Shown: one piece after another, positions 1 through 7,538 of the stretch
Position numbering within the stretch: position 1 is the first letter of the stretch
Layout: each line of letters starts with the position of its first letter
Assembly (NCBI GenBank): GCA_021205365.1
Contig: JAJPXP010000051.1
Span: 37,239-70,444 of the forward strand
DNA from: Clostridia bacterium
GTDB lineage: Bacteria > Bacillota > Clostridia > Oscillospirales > Butyricicoccaceae
Length of the DNA stretch: 33,206 nt
Direction: 5' to 3'
Made by a program: the position numbers and the translations under genes
The notes under the pieces: model-generated
What the model saw: only the letters and a program-made list of their open reading frames with translations
The model's database searches: none
What the model was told of the DNA's origin: nothing

Positions 1-53
1 AAAATCAACAAACCGTTGTTTACAATCCGGTTAAAATAATGTCTCTGCGTCGC

Positions 54-81
54 GTAAACCATCTTTATTTTTTAAGTTTAC
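54..81. promoter_or_regulatory. BirA-type biotin operator upstream of bioB
   Basis: An inverted repeat of GTAAACC (54-60) and AGTTTAC (75-81), separated by 14 bases, matches the known BirA operator form (GTAAACC, N14-15, GGTTTAC) in all but one base. The right half overlaps the -35 element of the bioB promoter at 77-82. Repressor binding would therefore block RNA polymerase when biotin is plentiful. The repeat is seen directly; its function is inferred from the motif and its position. Confidence 0.75.
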
Positions 82-105
82 TTTATTCGTATTTTGCGGT
101 ACAAT
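77..105 (+). promoter_or_regulatory. bioB promoter (sigma-A type)
   Basis: TTTACT at 77-82 and TACAAT at 100-105 are separated by 17 bases, which fits a housekeeping sigma promoter. It lies about 30 bases upstream of the bioB ribosome binding site AGGAGG (127-132). Confidence 0.65.
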
Positions 106-142
106 AGAGCAGGCAACATTAATTACAGGAGGCTTATTGACC

Positions 143-1108
143 ATGACGGTTTGTGAATATACTGATTTTGTAAAAAACGGCGGAATCATCAGCCGCGAAC
201 AGGCCTTGGAGCTGGCAGAAGCACCTTTACAGGAGCTGTGCGAAGCTGCCAATGCAATCCGGGAGCATTTCTGTGGCAATGCTTTTGATATTTGTACGAT
301 CATCAATGCTAAAAGCGGAAAATGCTCAGAAAACTGTAAATTCTGTGCGCAGTCCGCACATTATCATACCGGTGCCGAAACCTATGCCATGCTGGATACC
401 GAAAGCATTGTAGCACAGGCGGAAAACAATGCCAGCCGCGGCGTTCTGCGGTATTCCCTTGTAACTGCGGGCAAACGTTTGACCGATGCCGAAGTCGCAC
501 AGGAATGTGAAAGCATCCGGGCTGTCCGGGAACGGACTGATATCGCTGTCTGTATCTCCAACGGCCTGCTGGATGAGGCATCCTACTGCAAGCTGCGGGA
601 AGCCGGTGCCACCCGCGTACATAATAATCTGGAAACCTCCCGCCGGAATTTTCCAAATGTCTGCACAACACACACCTATGATGAAAAGTGCGATGCAATT
701 CGTGCTGCAAAGGCTGCCGGACTGAGTGTCTGTTCCGGCGGTATCGTCGGTATGGGGGAAACTATGGAAGACCGGATTGACCTTGTTCTGGAACTTCGGG
801 AATTAGATGTTCATTCTATTCCAGTCAATATGCTGAATCCGGTTCCGGGTACGCCATATGAGCATCTCCCAAAGCTGACCAATGATGACATGTGCCGGAT
901 TGTTGCGGTATTCCGTTTCCTGATTCCGGATGCCTCCATCCGTCTGGCTGGCGGACGTGGCCTGCTGCCGGATAAGGGACGTGCATGCTTTTGCTCCGGT
1001 GCCAATGCAGCTATTTCCGGCGATATGCTGACAACTGCAGGGATTACCATTGAAACCGACCTGGCATTGCTCAAAGAACTTGGTTATATGCCTCAGAAGT
1101 GCCACTGA
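143..1108 (+). CDS. bioB: Biotin synthase BioB
   Basis: A radical SAM enzyme that inserts sulfur into dethiobiotin in the last step of biotin synthesis. The CxxxCxxC motif that binds the 4Fe-4S cluster and SAM is at residues 61-68 (KCSENCKFC). Other conserved BioB stretches include YSLVTAG, VHNNLET, GGIVGMGE, PVNMLNP and RLAGGR. At about 321 residues it has the normal family length and looks intact. The ATG at 143 lies 10 bases after AGGAGG (127-132). An in-frame TTG at 137 lies only 4 bases after it and would add two residues, so the start is slightly uncertain. A GNAT gene follows with one base between stop and start. No other biotin gene is visible, so the cell may use imported or separately encoded precursors. 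Control by BirA is likely from the operator at 54-81. Confidence 0.95.
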   Translation: MTVCEYTDFVKNGGIISREQALELAEAPLQELCEAANAIREHFCGNAFDICTIINAKSGKCSENCKFCAQSAHYHTGAETYAMLDTESIVAQAENNASRGVLRYSLVTAGKRLTDAEVAQECESIRAVRERTDIAVCISNGLLDEASYCKLREAGATRVHNNLETSRRNFPNVCTTHTYDEKCDAIRAAKAAGLSVCSGGIVGMGETMEDRIDLVLELRELDVHSIPVNMLNPVPGTPYEHLPKLTNDDMCRIVAVFRFLIPDASIRLAGGRGLLPDKGRACFCSGANAAISGDMLTTAGITIETDLALLKELGYMPQKCH

Positions 1109-1109
1109 T

Positions 1110-1604
1110 ATGGGCAGAATACGCTGCGGCGAGGAACGGGATATTCCCCAGCTGATGGATATTTATAATGAGGCAATTATACATACCACAGCTACTTTCG
1201 ATCTGAAGCCAAAGGATTTGTCTGACCGCCGCGCCTGGTTTCATTCCCATCATGGTAAATATTTGCTGCTGGTTTATGAAGAGGAAGCCCAGATTGCCGG
1301 ATATGCTTCCCTTACACGTTACCGTGAACGCCCGGCGTTTGATACAACGGTGGAAATTTCCGTCTATATCCATCCTGATTTCCGCTTTCGCCGCATTGGT
1401 ACGCAATTGATGCAATCCGTACTCACATTTGCACGGCAGCGGGAGGATATCGAAACCATTGTTTCCCTGATTACCGGTGACAATGCAGCCAGCATCCGGC
1501 TCCATGAAAAGCTCGGATTTTCCTATTGTGGTAAGATCAAAAATGCAGGCATCAAATTCGGCAGACGGCTGGATTTGAAGATTTTCCAGCTCACTTTCGT
1601 ATAA
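1110..1604 (+). CDS. GNAT N-acetyltransferase, phosphinothricin acetyltransferase-like
   Basis: A 164-residue GNAT-fold acetyltransferase that should move an acetyl group from acetyl-CoA to an amine. The N-terminus (IRCGEERDIPQLMDIYNEAI) and the EISVYIHPDFRFRRIG segment, with the R-x-x-G acetyl-CoA loop, resemble the phosphinothricin/methionine sulfoximine acetyltransferase (PAT/YncA) subgroup. The C-terminal SIRLHEKLGFSYCGKIKNAG is also typical. The true substrate cannot be read from sequence. The ATG at 1110 starts one base after the bioB stop and has no clear ribosome site of its own, so translation is probably coupled to bioB. An in-frame TTG at 1050 inside bioB would add 20 residues unlike the family and was not chosen. 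A terminator follows at 1613. Confidence 0.85.
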   Translation: MGRIRCGEERDIPQLMDIYNEAIIHTTATFDLKPKDLSDRRAWFHSHHGKYLLLVYEEEAQIAGYASLTRYRERPAFDTTVEISVYIHPDFRFRRIGTQLMQSVLTFARQREDIETIVSLITGDNAASIRLHEKLGFSYCGKIKNAGIKFGRRLDLKIFQLTFV

Positions 1605-1612
1605 TGTTCTGT

Positions 1613-1647
1613 GCCAGCCGGATATTTTCGGCTGGCATATTTTTTTC
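1613..1647 (+). terminator. Intrinsic terminator after bioB-GNAT
   Basis: GCCAGCCG (1613-1620) pairs with CGGCTGGC (1629-1636) across an 8-base loop and is followed by a T-rich run. It ends the bioB operon just before the first ECF promoter. Confidence 0.85.
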
Positions 1648-1653
1648 AAAAAA

Positions 1654-1681
1654 TGAAAGTTTTTTGTTTCCTGCATCGTAT
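1654..1681 (+). promoter_or_regulatory. Putative ECF-type promoter of first sigma/anti-sigma pair
   Basis: TGAAAGTTTT (1654-1663), 13 bases, then CGTAT (1677-1681). The same layout (TGTAAGGTTT, 13 bases, TGTAT) precedes the second pair at 3312-3339. A TGAAA-type -35 and a CGTA-type -10 are usual for ECF sigma factors, so each pair may activate itself or the other. The match is seen; the sigma specificity is inferred. Confidence 0.5.
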
Positions 1682-1716
1682 TACAGATAAGAGCGCTCCA
1701 AAGGAGGCATGATACC

Positions 1717-2208
1717 ATGATTGACAAACAACATGCGGAATATCTGGCAAATACGTATGCTGATCTCATTCTCCGTATGAGTTATACGTATTTAAAAAAT
1801 ACACACGATGCACAGGATATCTGTCAGACAGTCTTTGTCAAGCTGCTGACACATCCGCAGGAATTTGAAAGCAAAACCCATGAAAAGGCCTATATCCTCC
1901 GCATGACGGCCAATGCGTGTAAGGATCTATTGAAAAGCCCATGGCGGCGGAAAACCTGTGGATTGGAGGTTGTCGCTGATGTTCCTGCGCCGGAAATCGA
2001 GGACGGTTCACTGTTGGCTGCTGTGAACGCGCTGCCCGCCCGTTACCGTTCAACCATTTACCTGTTTTATTACGAAGGCTATCACGCATCAGAAATCGCA
2101 GATATTTTAGGCATCCCGACAGCTACCGTGCATACCCGTCTGGCACGCGGACGAAAAAAGCTGAAAGCAATGTTAGGAGGTATTGGTTATGAAGAAGCAT
2201 TTGAATAA
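1717..2208 (+). CDS. ECF-family RNA polymerase sigma factor (copy 1)
   Basis: A 163-residue sigma-70 family factor of the extracytoplasmic-function type, which redirects RNA polymerase in response to an envelope or other signal. Region 2 is at about residues 10-70 (YLKNTHDAQDICQTVFVKLL) and region 4, with its helix-turn-helix, at about 105-155 (ALPARYRSTIYLFYYEGYHA, then IADILGIPTATVHTRLARGR). Regions 1 and 3 are absent, as in all ECF factors. The start ATG at 1717 follows AAAGGAGG (1700-1707). The 3' end overlaps the anti-sigma gene by 20 bases, so the two are co-translated. It is a close paralogue of the sigma factor at 3389-3880 and has the same length. The signal and regulon are unknown. 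Confidence 0.93.
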   Translation: MIDKQHAEYLANTYADLILRMSYTYLKNTHDAQDICQTVFVKLLTHPQEFESKTHEKAYILRMTANACKDLLKSPWRRKTCGLEVVADVPAPEIEDGSLLAAVNALPARYRSTIYLFYYEGYHASEIADILGIPTATVHTRLARGRKKLKAMLGGIGYEEAFE

Positions 2209-3259
2209 ATATTGGCAGGACATGGATTCCCTGCATTATACACAGGAACAGAAAAGCCGGCTTGCTTCGGCTGCAATCCATATAGCAGAGATGGAGGAAC
2301 AACAGCAGACCAGAAAGCGGCGTCCAATGCGTCGGATCGCACTGGTCATGGCAGCAGCGCTTGCCATTTTGATCGGCACTGCCTCTGCAACTGGGGCGCT
2401 GAAAAGCCTTGCAGAGATATTTTCTCCGGTTTGGGGCAGCAGTGAAGAACAGATTGAACTCATGGGTGCTATGGGGCAGGCGATTGGTGTATCAGATACC
2501 GATAACGGCATCACGATTACAGCCGATGGTGTGATTGGTGATAAATATAATACGTGTATCGTGTATACCATTGCATGGGATAACAATAAGGATTTTCCTC
2601 TGCCGGAGGACTGGCAGGAAAATCCGGACACACATTTACTCAATTTTGTTTCAGATGATATAGATTTAAGTGCATCGCATGGTTTATCCGGTATGACATG
2701 GTTTACAGATCATGATCCAACAGACAACGAGATTCAATATTGTCAAACCTTTTCTGGTGATATAGAACTGCCTCTTGGCAATACAACAGCTACCTTTGAA
2801 AATCTACAGTATATGTCAACCAATAACGCCGAACCCGCTATTGTTTTTGAGGGAAATTGGAAACTGAATTTTGACATAGATTATCTGGATTCCTCCATTT
2901 CTCTAGGAAAGGAGCAGAGCTTCTCATATGACGGTCTGAATGATGAAAAGGTAACGGTAAAGGATGTCACGCTTTCTCCAGTCGGTATCCATATCGGTTA
3001 TGAACTCCCTTCGGATATTTTGGAAAAAACCTATCATGAATCATATTCAGTCGATGAAAGGATGAGTGAAATCCCTATCACCTTGACAAAAACCGATGGC
3101 ACTGTGCTTAATCTGACCAAACAGTGCGGATATACTGTCTGGAGAGATCAGGCAGAACGCGTCAGGAGTAAGTCAGGCACCTTTAACGAAATCATCCCGC
3201 TGGACGACATGGCTACCCTGACTATCGGTGACATCTCCTACGATATTCCACATAATTAA
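2189..3259 (+). CDS. DUF4179-type membrane anti-sigma factor (copy 1)
   Basis: A 356-residue single-pass membrane protein that should hold the sigma factor of the preceding gene inactive. Residues 1-48 are a charged cytoplasmic part, residues about 49-71 (RRIALVMAAALAILIG) are one membrane segment, and the rest is a large extracellular beta-rich part. The TDNGITITADGVIGD stretch and the final EIIPLDDMATLTIGDISYDI resemble the DUF4179 and DUF5643 domains of Firmicutes anti-sigma-like proteins; this family call is from memory. The ATG at 2189 follows AGGAGG (2175-2180) by 8 bases, and the gene overlaps the sigma gene by 20 bases. It is a clear paralogue of 3861-4982. No protease cleavage site could be identified. 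Confidence 0.8.
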   Translation: MKKHLNKYWQDMDSLHYTQEQKSRLASAAIHIAEMEEQQQTRKRRPMRRIALVMAAALAILIGTASATGALKSLAEIFSPVWGSSEEQIELMGAMGQAIGVSDTDNGITITADGVIGDKYNTCIVYTIAWDNNKDFPLPEDWQENPDTHLLNFVSDDIDLSASHGLSGMTWFTDHDPTDNEIQYCQTFSGDIELPLGNTTATFENLQYMSTNNAEPAIVFEGNWKLNFDIDYLDSSISLGKEQSFSYDGLNDEKVTVKDVTLSPVGIHIGYELPSDILEKTYHESYSVDERMSEIPITLTKTDGTVLNLTKQCGYTVWRDQAERVRSKSGTFNEIIPLDDMATLTIGDISYDIPHN

Positions 3260-3271
3260 AGTTTCCTATCT

Positions 3272-3304
3272 CCCGCAGCTTCACCGCTGCGGGAAATTTT
3301 TTTG
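3272..3304 (+). terminator. Intrinsic terminator after first ECF module
   Basis: CCCGCAGC (3272-3279) pairs with GCTGCGGG (3286-3293) and is followed by AAATTTTTTTG. It separates the two ECF modules, so each is its own transcription unit. Confidence 0.85.
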
Positions 3305-3311
3305 CAAAAAT

Positions 3312-3339
3312 TGTAAGGTTTCGTCCTGTTCAGGTGTAT
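3312..3339 (+). promoter_or_regulatory. Putative ECF-type promoter of second sigma/anti-sigma pair
   Basis: TGTAAGGTTT (3312-3321), 13 bases, then TGTAT (3335-3339). The spacing equals that of the element at 1654-1681 and the position relative to the upstream terminator is the same. This suggests the two modules share one recognition pattern. Confidence 0.45.
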
Positions 3340-3388
3340 GATAAGTAGAACCGGTTCTAAAGAAATCCCGAAAAGGGGGAATGATGAT

Positions 3389-3880
3389 ATGCGCAACATG
3401 GAGCAAGCGGAATATCTGGCAAAAAAATATGCCAATGCCATTTTTCGTCTCAGCTATATCTATCTGAAAAATACCCATGATGCACAGGATATCTGTCAAA
3501 CTGTTTTTGTCAAGCTCCTGACAACGCCGATGGAATTTGAAAACGAGCAGCATGAAAAGGCGTACATCCTCCGGATGACAGCCAATGCCTGCAAAAATGT
3601 TCTGCGAAGTCCATGGCACAGCAAAACCTGCAGTCTGGATGTCTGTGCGGATATCCCTGTCCCGGAACCGGCAGACAATGCCGTCCTATCCGCTGTCAAT
3701 GCATTGCCTGCACGTTATCGTTCGGTAATTTATCTGTATTATTACGAGGGCTATCAAGCTATAGAAATCGCGGAAATTTTGGGGATTTCTACCTCAGCAG
3801 TCTATACCCGCCTCAACCGTGCCCGTACAAGGCTCAAAAAAATGTTAGGAGGTTCTGATTATGAAGCACTACATGAATGA
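3389..3880 (+). CDS. ECF-family RNA polymerase sigma factor (copy 2)
   Basis: A 163-residue ECF sigma factor that is a close paralogue of the one at 1717-2208. It shares YLKNTHDAQDICQTVFVKLL, HEKAYILRMTANACK and NALPARYRS with only scattered changes between. Region 2 covers about residues 10-70 and region 4 about 105-155 (AEILGISTSAVYTRLNRART). The ATG at 3389 has AGGGGGA (3374-3380) 8 bases upstream and gives the same length as copy 1. An upstream in-frame start at 3338 would lie at the proposed promoter and was rejected. Its 3' end overlaps the anti-sigma gene by 20 bases, exactly as in copy 1. The HTH recognition helix differs (TSAVYTRLNRA against TATVHTRLARG), so promoter choice may have diverged. 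Confidence 0.93.
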   Translation: MRNMEQAEYLAKKYANAIFRLSYIYLKNTHDAQDICQTVFVKLLTTPMEFENEQHEKAYILRMTANACKNVLRSPWHSKTCSLDVCADIPVPEPADNAVLSAVNALPARYRSVIYLYYYEGYQAIEIAEILGISTSAVYTRLNRARTRLKKMLGGSDYEALHE

Positions 3881-4982
3881 ATATCGAAATGCCATGGACA
3901 GCTTGCAGCTATCGAATCAGCAGCAGGAAAGCCTGTTCCGTGCGGCAGTCCGTGAAGCAACGCAGGAGAAAACACATCGCTCCGTAAGCCGGAGGGCAAT
4001 GGCAGGTATCGTACTTGCCTCTGTTCTGGCACTGACAGCATGTGGCATTGCCCTGAAAACAGCCAGCGAAGCGTTTGCTCCGGTATTCGGTGACAGCACA
4101 TCCCAGAAGGCTGTCATGGATGAAATCGGTACACAGCTCGGCACTTCTGCAACCGATAATGGTGTGACCATCACTGCTGATGCTGTTATTGGTGATGACC
4201 ATCAGGCATGGATTATGTACACGCTGTCATGGGGCAGCGGCACAGACATCGACCTGCCGGAAGGAATCCCACAGTCACCGGATGAATATGCTGCACAAAT
4301 ACCGGATAACGTGATCCAATTTGAGAGCTGCAGCGATTGGAGTGTTATCAGCCACGATCAATTCTTCGACAGCGATCCAAACGATAATGCAATCGAATTT
4401 TTCCAGAGAGTACCGATAAACCAGAGCACAGTTGTTCCCGTTGAGATTCATCCTTATACTGTAGAATTTGAAAATCTACAGTTCTGTGGAACCGACCCAT
4501 ATGGTAATCCTTTGGACTATGATGATGAAAGTGTAGGATCGTGGGAAACGATAATAGAGGGCAACTGGCAGTTAAGTTTTGACATCGAATATGAAAGTGC
4601 AGCCGTCTCTGTTCCCCTCGAAGGAAAGGAAAGCTTTGAACTAAATGGATACACCTGTGAAATTACCAACCTGAGTGTTTCCCCTATTTCAGCTTTTGTC
4701 GAGTATTCCTATACACGTACAGATGCAGATAAACCGATCACCACGGCTGACGATGAAATATATGATGATATCGAAAAGATGTATTCCAACTTTTATATTA
4801 CAACAACCTCTGGTCAAATCTATCACACCAATGCTACATGGGGAGATAACCAATTTTTAGAAGATAGCAACAGCTATTCTTTTTCTGCCGGTGGTTCGTT
4901 TACAGAAATCATCCCGCTGGATGAAATCGAAAGTGTAACGGTCGGAAATGTAACCTACAAAGTTCCACATACCGCATCCTAA
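3861..4982 (+). CDS. DUF4179-type membrane anti-sigma factor (copy 2)
   Basis: A 373-residue paralogue of the anti-sigma protein at 2189-3259. The cytoplasmic N-terminus covers residues 1-46, one membrane segment spans about 47-65 (AMAGIVLASVLALTACG), and the rest is extracellular. Shared blocks include TDNGVTITADAVIGD, EFENLQF, EGNWQLSFDIEY and FTEIIPLDE near the C-terminus. The outer domain has diverged more than the sigma factors and has gained short insertions, which may mean it senses a different signal. The membrane segment contains LTAC, which matches a lipobox, but it sits about 60 residues in, so lipid attachment is doubtful. The ATG at 3861 follows AGGAGG in the sigma gene. A terminator follows at 4998. 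Confidence 0.8.
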   Translation: MKHYMNEYRNAMDSLQLSNQQQESLFRAAVREATQEKTHRSVSRRAMAGIVLASVLALTACGIALKTASEAFAPVFGDSTSQKAVMDEIGTQLGTSATDNGVTITADAVIGDDHQAWIMYTLSWGSGTDIDLPEGIPQSPDEYAAQIPDNVIQFESCSDWSVISHDQFFDSDPNDNAIEFFQRVPINQSTVVPVEIHPYTVEFENLQFCGTDPYGNPLDYDDESVGSWETIIEGNWQLSFDIEYESAAVSVPLEGKESFELNGYTCEITNLSVSPISAFVEYSYTRTDADKPITTADDEIYDDIEKMYSNFYITTTSGQIYHTNATWGDNQFLEDSNSYSFSAGGSFTEIIPLDEIESVTVGNVTYKVPHTAS

Positions 4983-4997
4983 TTGTTCCCATATTTT

Positions 4998-5034
4998 GCA
5001 CCGCAGGATTCTCCTCCCTGCGGTGCATTTTTAT
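4998..5034. terminator. Terminator between convergent genes
   Basis: GCACCGCAGG (4998-5007) pairs with CCTGCGGTGC (5017-5026), followed by ATTTTTAT on the plus strand. It ends the second ECF module and lies just past the stop of the minus-strand permease gene. Confidence 0.8.
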
Positions 5035-6131
5035 ATTCTTTTTCGTTTTTCCCGTGTCCGCACACTATTGCGCAGCAGTGTATATAAAATTGTTGTCGTC
5101 GGCACGCCGAACAGCATACCAACAATCCCACCGATTTTTCCGCCAACGGTAATTGCCAGTAGCACCCATATGCCGGGCAAGCCGATTCTCCCCCCAACAA
5201 CACGCGGATAAATTACATTATTCTCCACCTGCTGTAAAATGACAAAGAACAGCAGAAAAATCACTGCTTTCATCGGTGACACCATAAGCAGCAGTACCAC
5301 GGCAACCGCGCCGCCAATATATGCACCTAAAATAGGAATCAATGCAGTGATTGCTACAACCATACTGACCATGCCAGCGTAGTCCAGCCGCAGGAGGAAC
5401 ATACCGATAAAACACAAACCGCCCAAAATCACCGCTTCTATGCTCTGTCCTATGACATAATTCCTGAACGATTCCACAATAACCTTTAATACATACCGCA
5501 TATGCTCATAGATATCCGCCGACAGATATGCCTGCAAAATCCGGTCAAATTGTGACAGGATACGCTTCTTTCCTGCCAGCAGATAAACCGAAAATGCAAT
5601 CGCAATCGCCAATGTCGCCAGTGAGCTGAGCATCGTCCCGGTGACAGATAAAATTTTTGGCACAACAGCATTATCAAACTGCCCCAAGCCTGCCTGGACC
5701 AGATTCATCACACTGCTCAGGTCAATTTCTGTCAAATGCAGCTGCTGTGTCAGTGTATCCAGCTGCAATTGCAGATTTCTCAGATAATATTCTACATTCT
5801 GTGCAAAAAGCTGAATACTGCTGATTAGTTGTGGGATAACGACACCAACAACAGCAGCAAAAACAGCTATAATCAGCAAATATGCGGATAGAATTGCCAG
5901 AACATGTGCCGTTTTGGCTTTTCGTCTGCATTTTTTGATATACAGCCTGCGAAATTGTTCATAAGGCTGGCTGAGGATAAAGGCAATGATAATCCCCAGC
6001 AGAAAAGGCCGGAACAGTTCAACAATTCCGGAAATCCCCTGAATGATGGTTCTGCTGTATAGCAGCACAACCATAAAAATCGCTATGCCAATCAGCCACG
6101 TCAGGCTTTGCCTGCGTCTGTTATTCTCCAT
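5031..6131 (-). CDS. AI-2E family transporter (PerM/UPF0118)
   Basis: A 366-residue multi-pass membrane protein of the AI-2 exporter/PerM family. Members have been linked to export of the signal AI-2, to Na+/H+ exchange and to peptidoglycan-related functions, so the cargo here is open. The N-terminus has two hydrophobic segments (about residues 10-60), then a long soluble stretch, then at least five more membrane segments. The family signature near the C-terminus, QQVENNVIYPRVVGGRIGLP, is well conserved. The ATG at 6131 was chosen; an in-frame TTG at 6146 would add five residues, and neither has a strong ribosome site. The gene stands alone, convergent with the ECF modules. Confidence 0.9.
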   Translation of the reverse strand: MENNRRRQSLTWLIGIAIFMVVLLYSRTIIQGISGIVELFRPFLLGIIIAFILSQPYEQFRRLYIKKCRRKAKTAHVLAILSAYLLIIAVFAAVVGVVIPQLISSIQLFAQNVEYYLRNLQLQLDTLTQQLHLTEIDLSSVMNLVQAGLGQFDNAVVPKILSVTGTMLSSLATLAIAIAFSVYLLAGKKRILSQFDRILQAYLSADIYEHMRYVLKVIVESFRNYVIGQSIEAVILGGLCFIGMFLLRLDYAGMVSMVVAITALIPILGAYIGGAVAVVLLLMVSPMKAVIFLLFFVILQQVENNVIYPRVVGGRIGLPGIWVLLAITVGGKIGGIVGMLFGVPTTTILYTLLRNSVRTREKRKRI

Positions 6132-6215
6132 ATTGTCACGTCCCAAAATTTGGATTCGGTATTATCTTGTGCTGATTAGAAGAAAAATATAACCCGCTTC
6201 CAACAAATGAAACAT

Positions 6216-6243
6216 AAAAAAGCCTCCTTTAATATAAGGAGGC
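6216..6243 (-). terminator. Intrinsic terminator after the small DivIVA-like gene
   Basis: GCCTCCTT (6222-6229) pairs with AAGGAGGC (6236-6243). Read on the minus strand it is followed by six T (6216-6221), so it ends minus-strand transcription of the 6299-6511 gene. Confidence 0.85.
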
Positions 6244-6298
6244 AAAACGGGACGAACGCAGCCCGCCCCTGTACATATAATGTAAATGGAAACTTATA

Positions 6299-6511
6299 TT
6301 ATGCCTGTCTGCGTAGCATATCATTTTCATGCTCTTTTTCCGCCAGATCATCCATCAGGTGCATAATCCGGTTTTTATAATAATCCGACAGCTTCCGTAC
6401 CATTTCGCAGGTCTGCTCCCGATCATATCCGCCAAATAAAGTCGTCGGAATGGAAAGCTTCATGCTTCCGTCTTCATCATAGGAAATATATTTCTGAACA
6501 GTATTTTCCAT
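6299..6511 (-). CDS. Small DivIVA/GpsB-like protein, function unknown
   Basis: A 70-residue protein. After a short N-terminus it has LFGGYDREQTCEMVRKLSDY, which resembles the GYDxxEVD membrane-binding motif of DivIVA and GpsB. It continues into a charged helix likely to form a coiled coil (about residues 45-70, MDDLAEKEHENDMLRRQ). DivIVA-type proteins mark curved membrane at division sites and poles. This one lacks the long second coiled coil and would be a minimal version or an adaptor. The ATG at 6511 has a good AAAGGAG ribosome site. It lies 104 bases downstream of the GDSL hydrolase gene on the same strand. The DivIVA link is a motif resemblance only. Confidence 0.6.
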   Translation of the reverse strand: MENTVQKYISYDEDGSMKLSIPTTLFGGYDREQTCEMVRKLSDYYKNRIMHLMDDLAEKEHENDMLRRQA

Positions 6512-6615
6512 CTTTTGCTGCTCCTTTCTCTGTGCTTCTTTCTGCTGCTATCATACCAGCCACAGGTAAAGTTTTAGGCCAGTAAGATGTAAAATCTGTG
6601 TCAGGTTTGTTAAAT

Positions 6616-7203
6616 CTATGTTGTTCCATACAGCAGCTTTTTCGCAATATCTGCCATGATGGCATGCCCCCGTTCATTCGGATGCACGCCGTCAGAAAAA
6701 TAACGATAATATTCATTTGCCGTATAATTTGGAAAATACTGGGCAAAAACTAAGCATAGGAGTTGATGCTCCTCGGCATAGCGGCGAATCCATGCGGCAA
6801 GCTGCTCCAGCTTTTCCGGCAGGTCCGCAATCCCGGGATAATATGCAGCCCAGTCATTTTCTAAAACCATATCATAATCTGGCATGACACAAACTGCCGG
6901 AATAACTATAATATCCCGCATCTCTGCCCTTTCATACATGGCCTGTAGGTTCTCCCGCACAGATTGTAAGCTTCTTCCTTCGCTCAAGTCATTGATTCCG
7001 CCCATAATGACCACATAATCCGGCTTTTCCCGCAACACATGTGCTGTAAAACGCCGCAGCATGCCCGCTGTTGTATCACCGCTGATGCCATGATTGATGT
7101 TTTGCCCCGGCAGGGCATCTATCCAGCATTCCCCTCTGGAAACGCCATAGCCCTCTGTGATACTGTCACCGAGAAAGACAATCCGGCTATTCCTTTTGAT
7201 CAT
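6616..7203 (-). CDS. SGNH/GDSL-type hydrolase
   Basis: A 195-residue SGNH-fold esterase or acylhydrolase. The catalytic blocks are visible in order: block I with the serine in VFLGDSITEGYG (about residues 9-20), block III GGINDL with the key asparagine (about 69-74), and block V SDGVHPNERGH with Asp and His near the C-terminus (about 171-181). No signal peptide is seen, so it probably acts in the cytoplasm. The spacing fits the TesA/rhamnogalacturonan acetylesterase-like group; the substrate is unknown. The ATG at 7203 is preceded by GGAGGG, which is better than an in-frame start 24 bases upstream. Confidence 0.88.
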   Translation of the reverse strand: MIKRNSRIVFLGDSITEGYGVSRGECWIDALPGQNINHGISGDTTAGMLRRFTAHVLREKPDYVVIMGGINDLSEGRSLQSVRENLQAMYERAEMRDIIVIPAVCVMPDYDMVLENDWAAYYPGIADLPEKLEQLAAWIRRYAEEHQLLCLVFAQYFPNYTANEYYRYFSDGVHPNERGHAIMADIAKKLLYGTT

Positions 7204-7538
7204 ATTTCCCTCCGTTCCAGCGAACAAATGTAACCTGCTGTTCTATTCTTCCCTCTGTGTTTTATTGCCAATTCTCTATATTTTTATTGCTAATTTCCTA
7301 TATAATATACAATTCGCGTTTCATTTGAGATATTTATTGAACATTTTGCACAAACGTGCAAAAAAAAGTTTGTTTTCGTTGACAATTGTTACTTTATTGC
7401 GTTTTTTCAAAAAAAATGTTATACTATGTGCAACAAAGAAGATCAACTCTATTCTCTTGTTGGTAGGATATTCTCCCTATCCCACCTATCTTGTATTACT
7501 TAATCGTCTCACATACTTTAGGATCGAGGTGTATCGGA
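7204..7538. other. AT-rich intergenic region between divergent genes
   Basis: This 335-base gap is very AT-rich, especially 7255-7440, and has no credible gene. It holds the promoter at 7397-7425 for the plus-strand gene and must also hold the start of transcription for the GDSL gene. I saw no clear RNA structure. Confidence 0.6.
7397..7425 (+). promoter_or_regulatory. Promoter of the 116-aa protein gene
   Basis: TTGCGT (7397-7402) and TATACT (7420-7425) are 17 bases apart. The transcript would have a leader of about 105 bases before the start at 7539. A perfect TTGACA at 7379 has no -10 at a usable distance. Confidence 0.5.
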
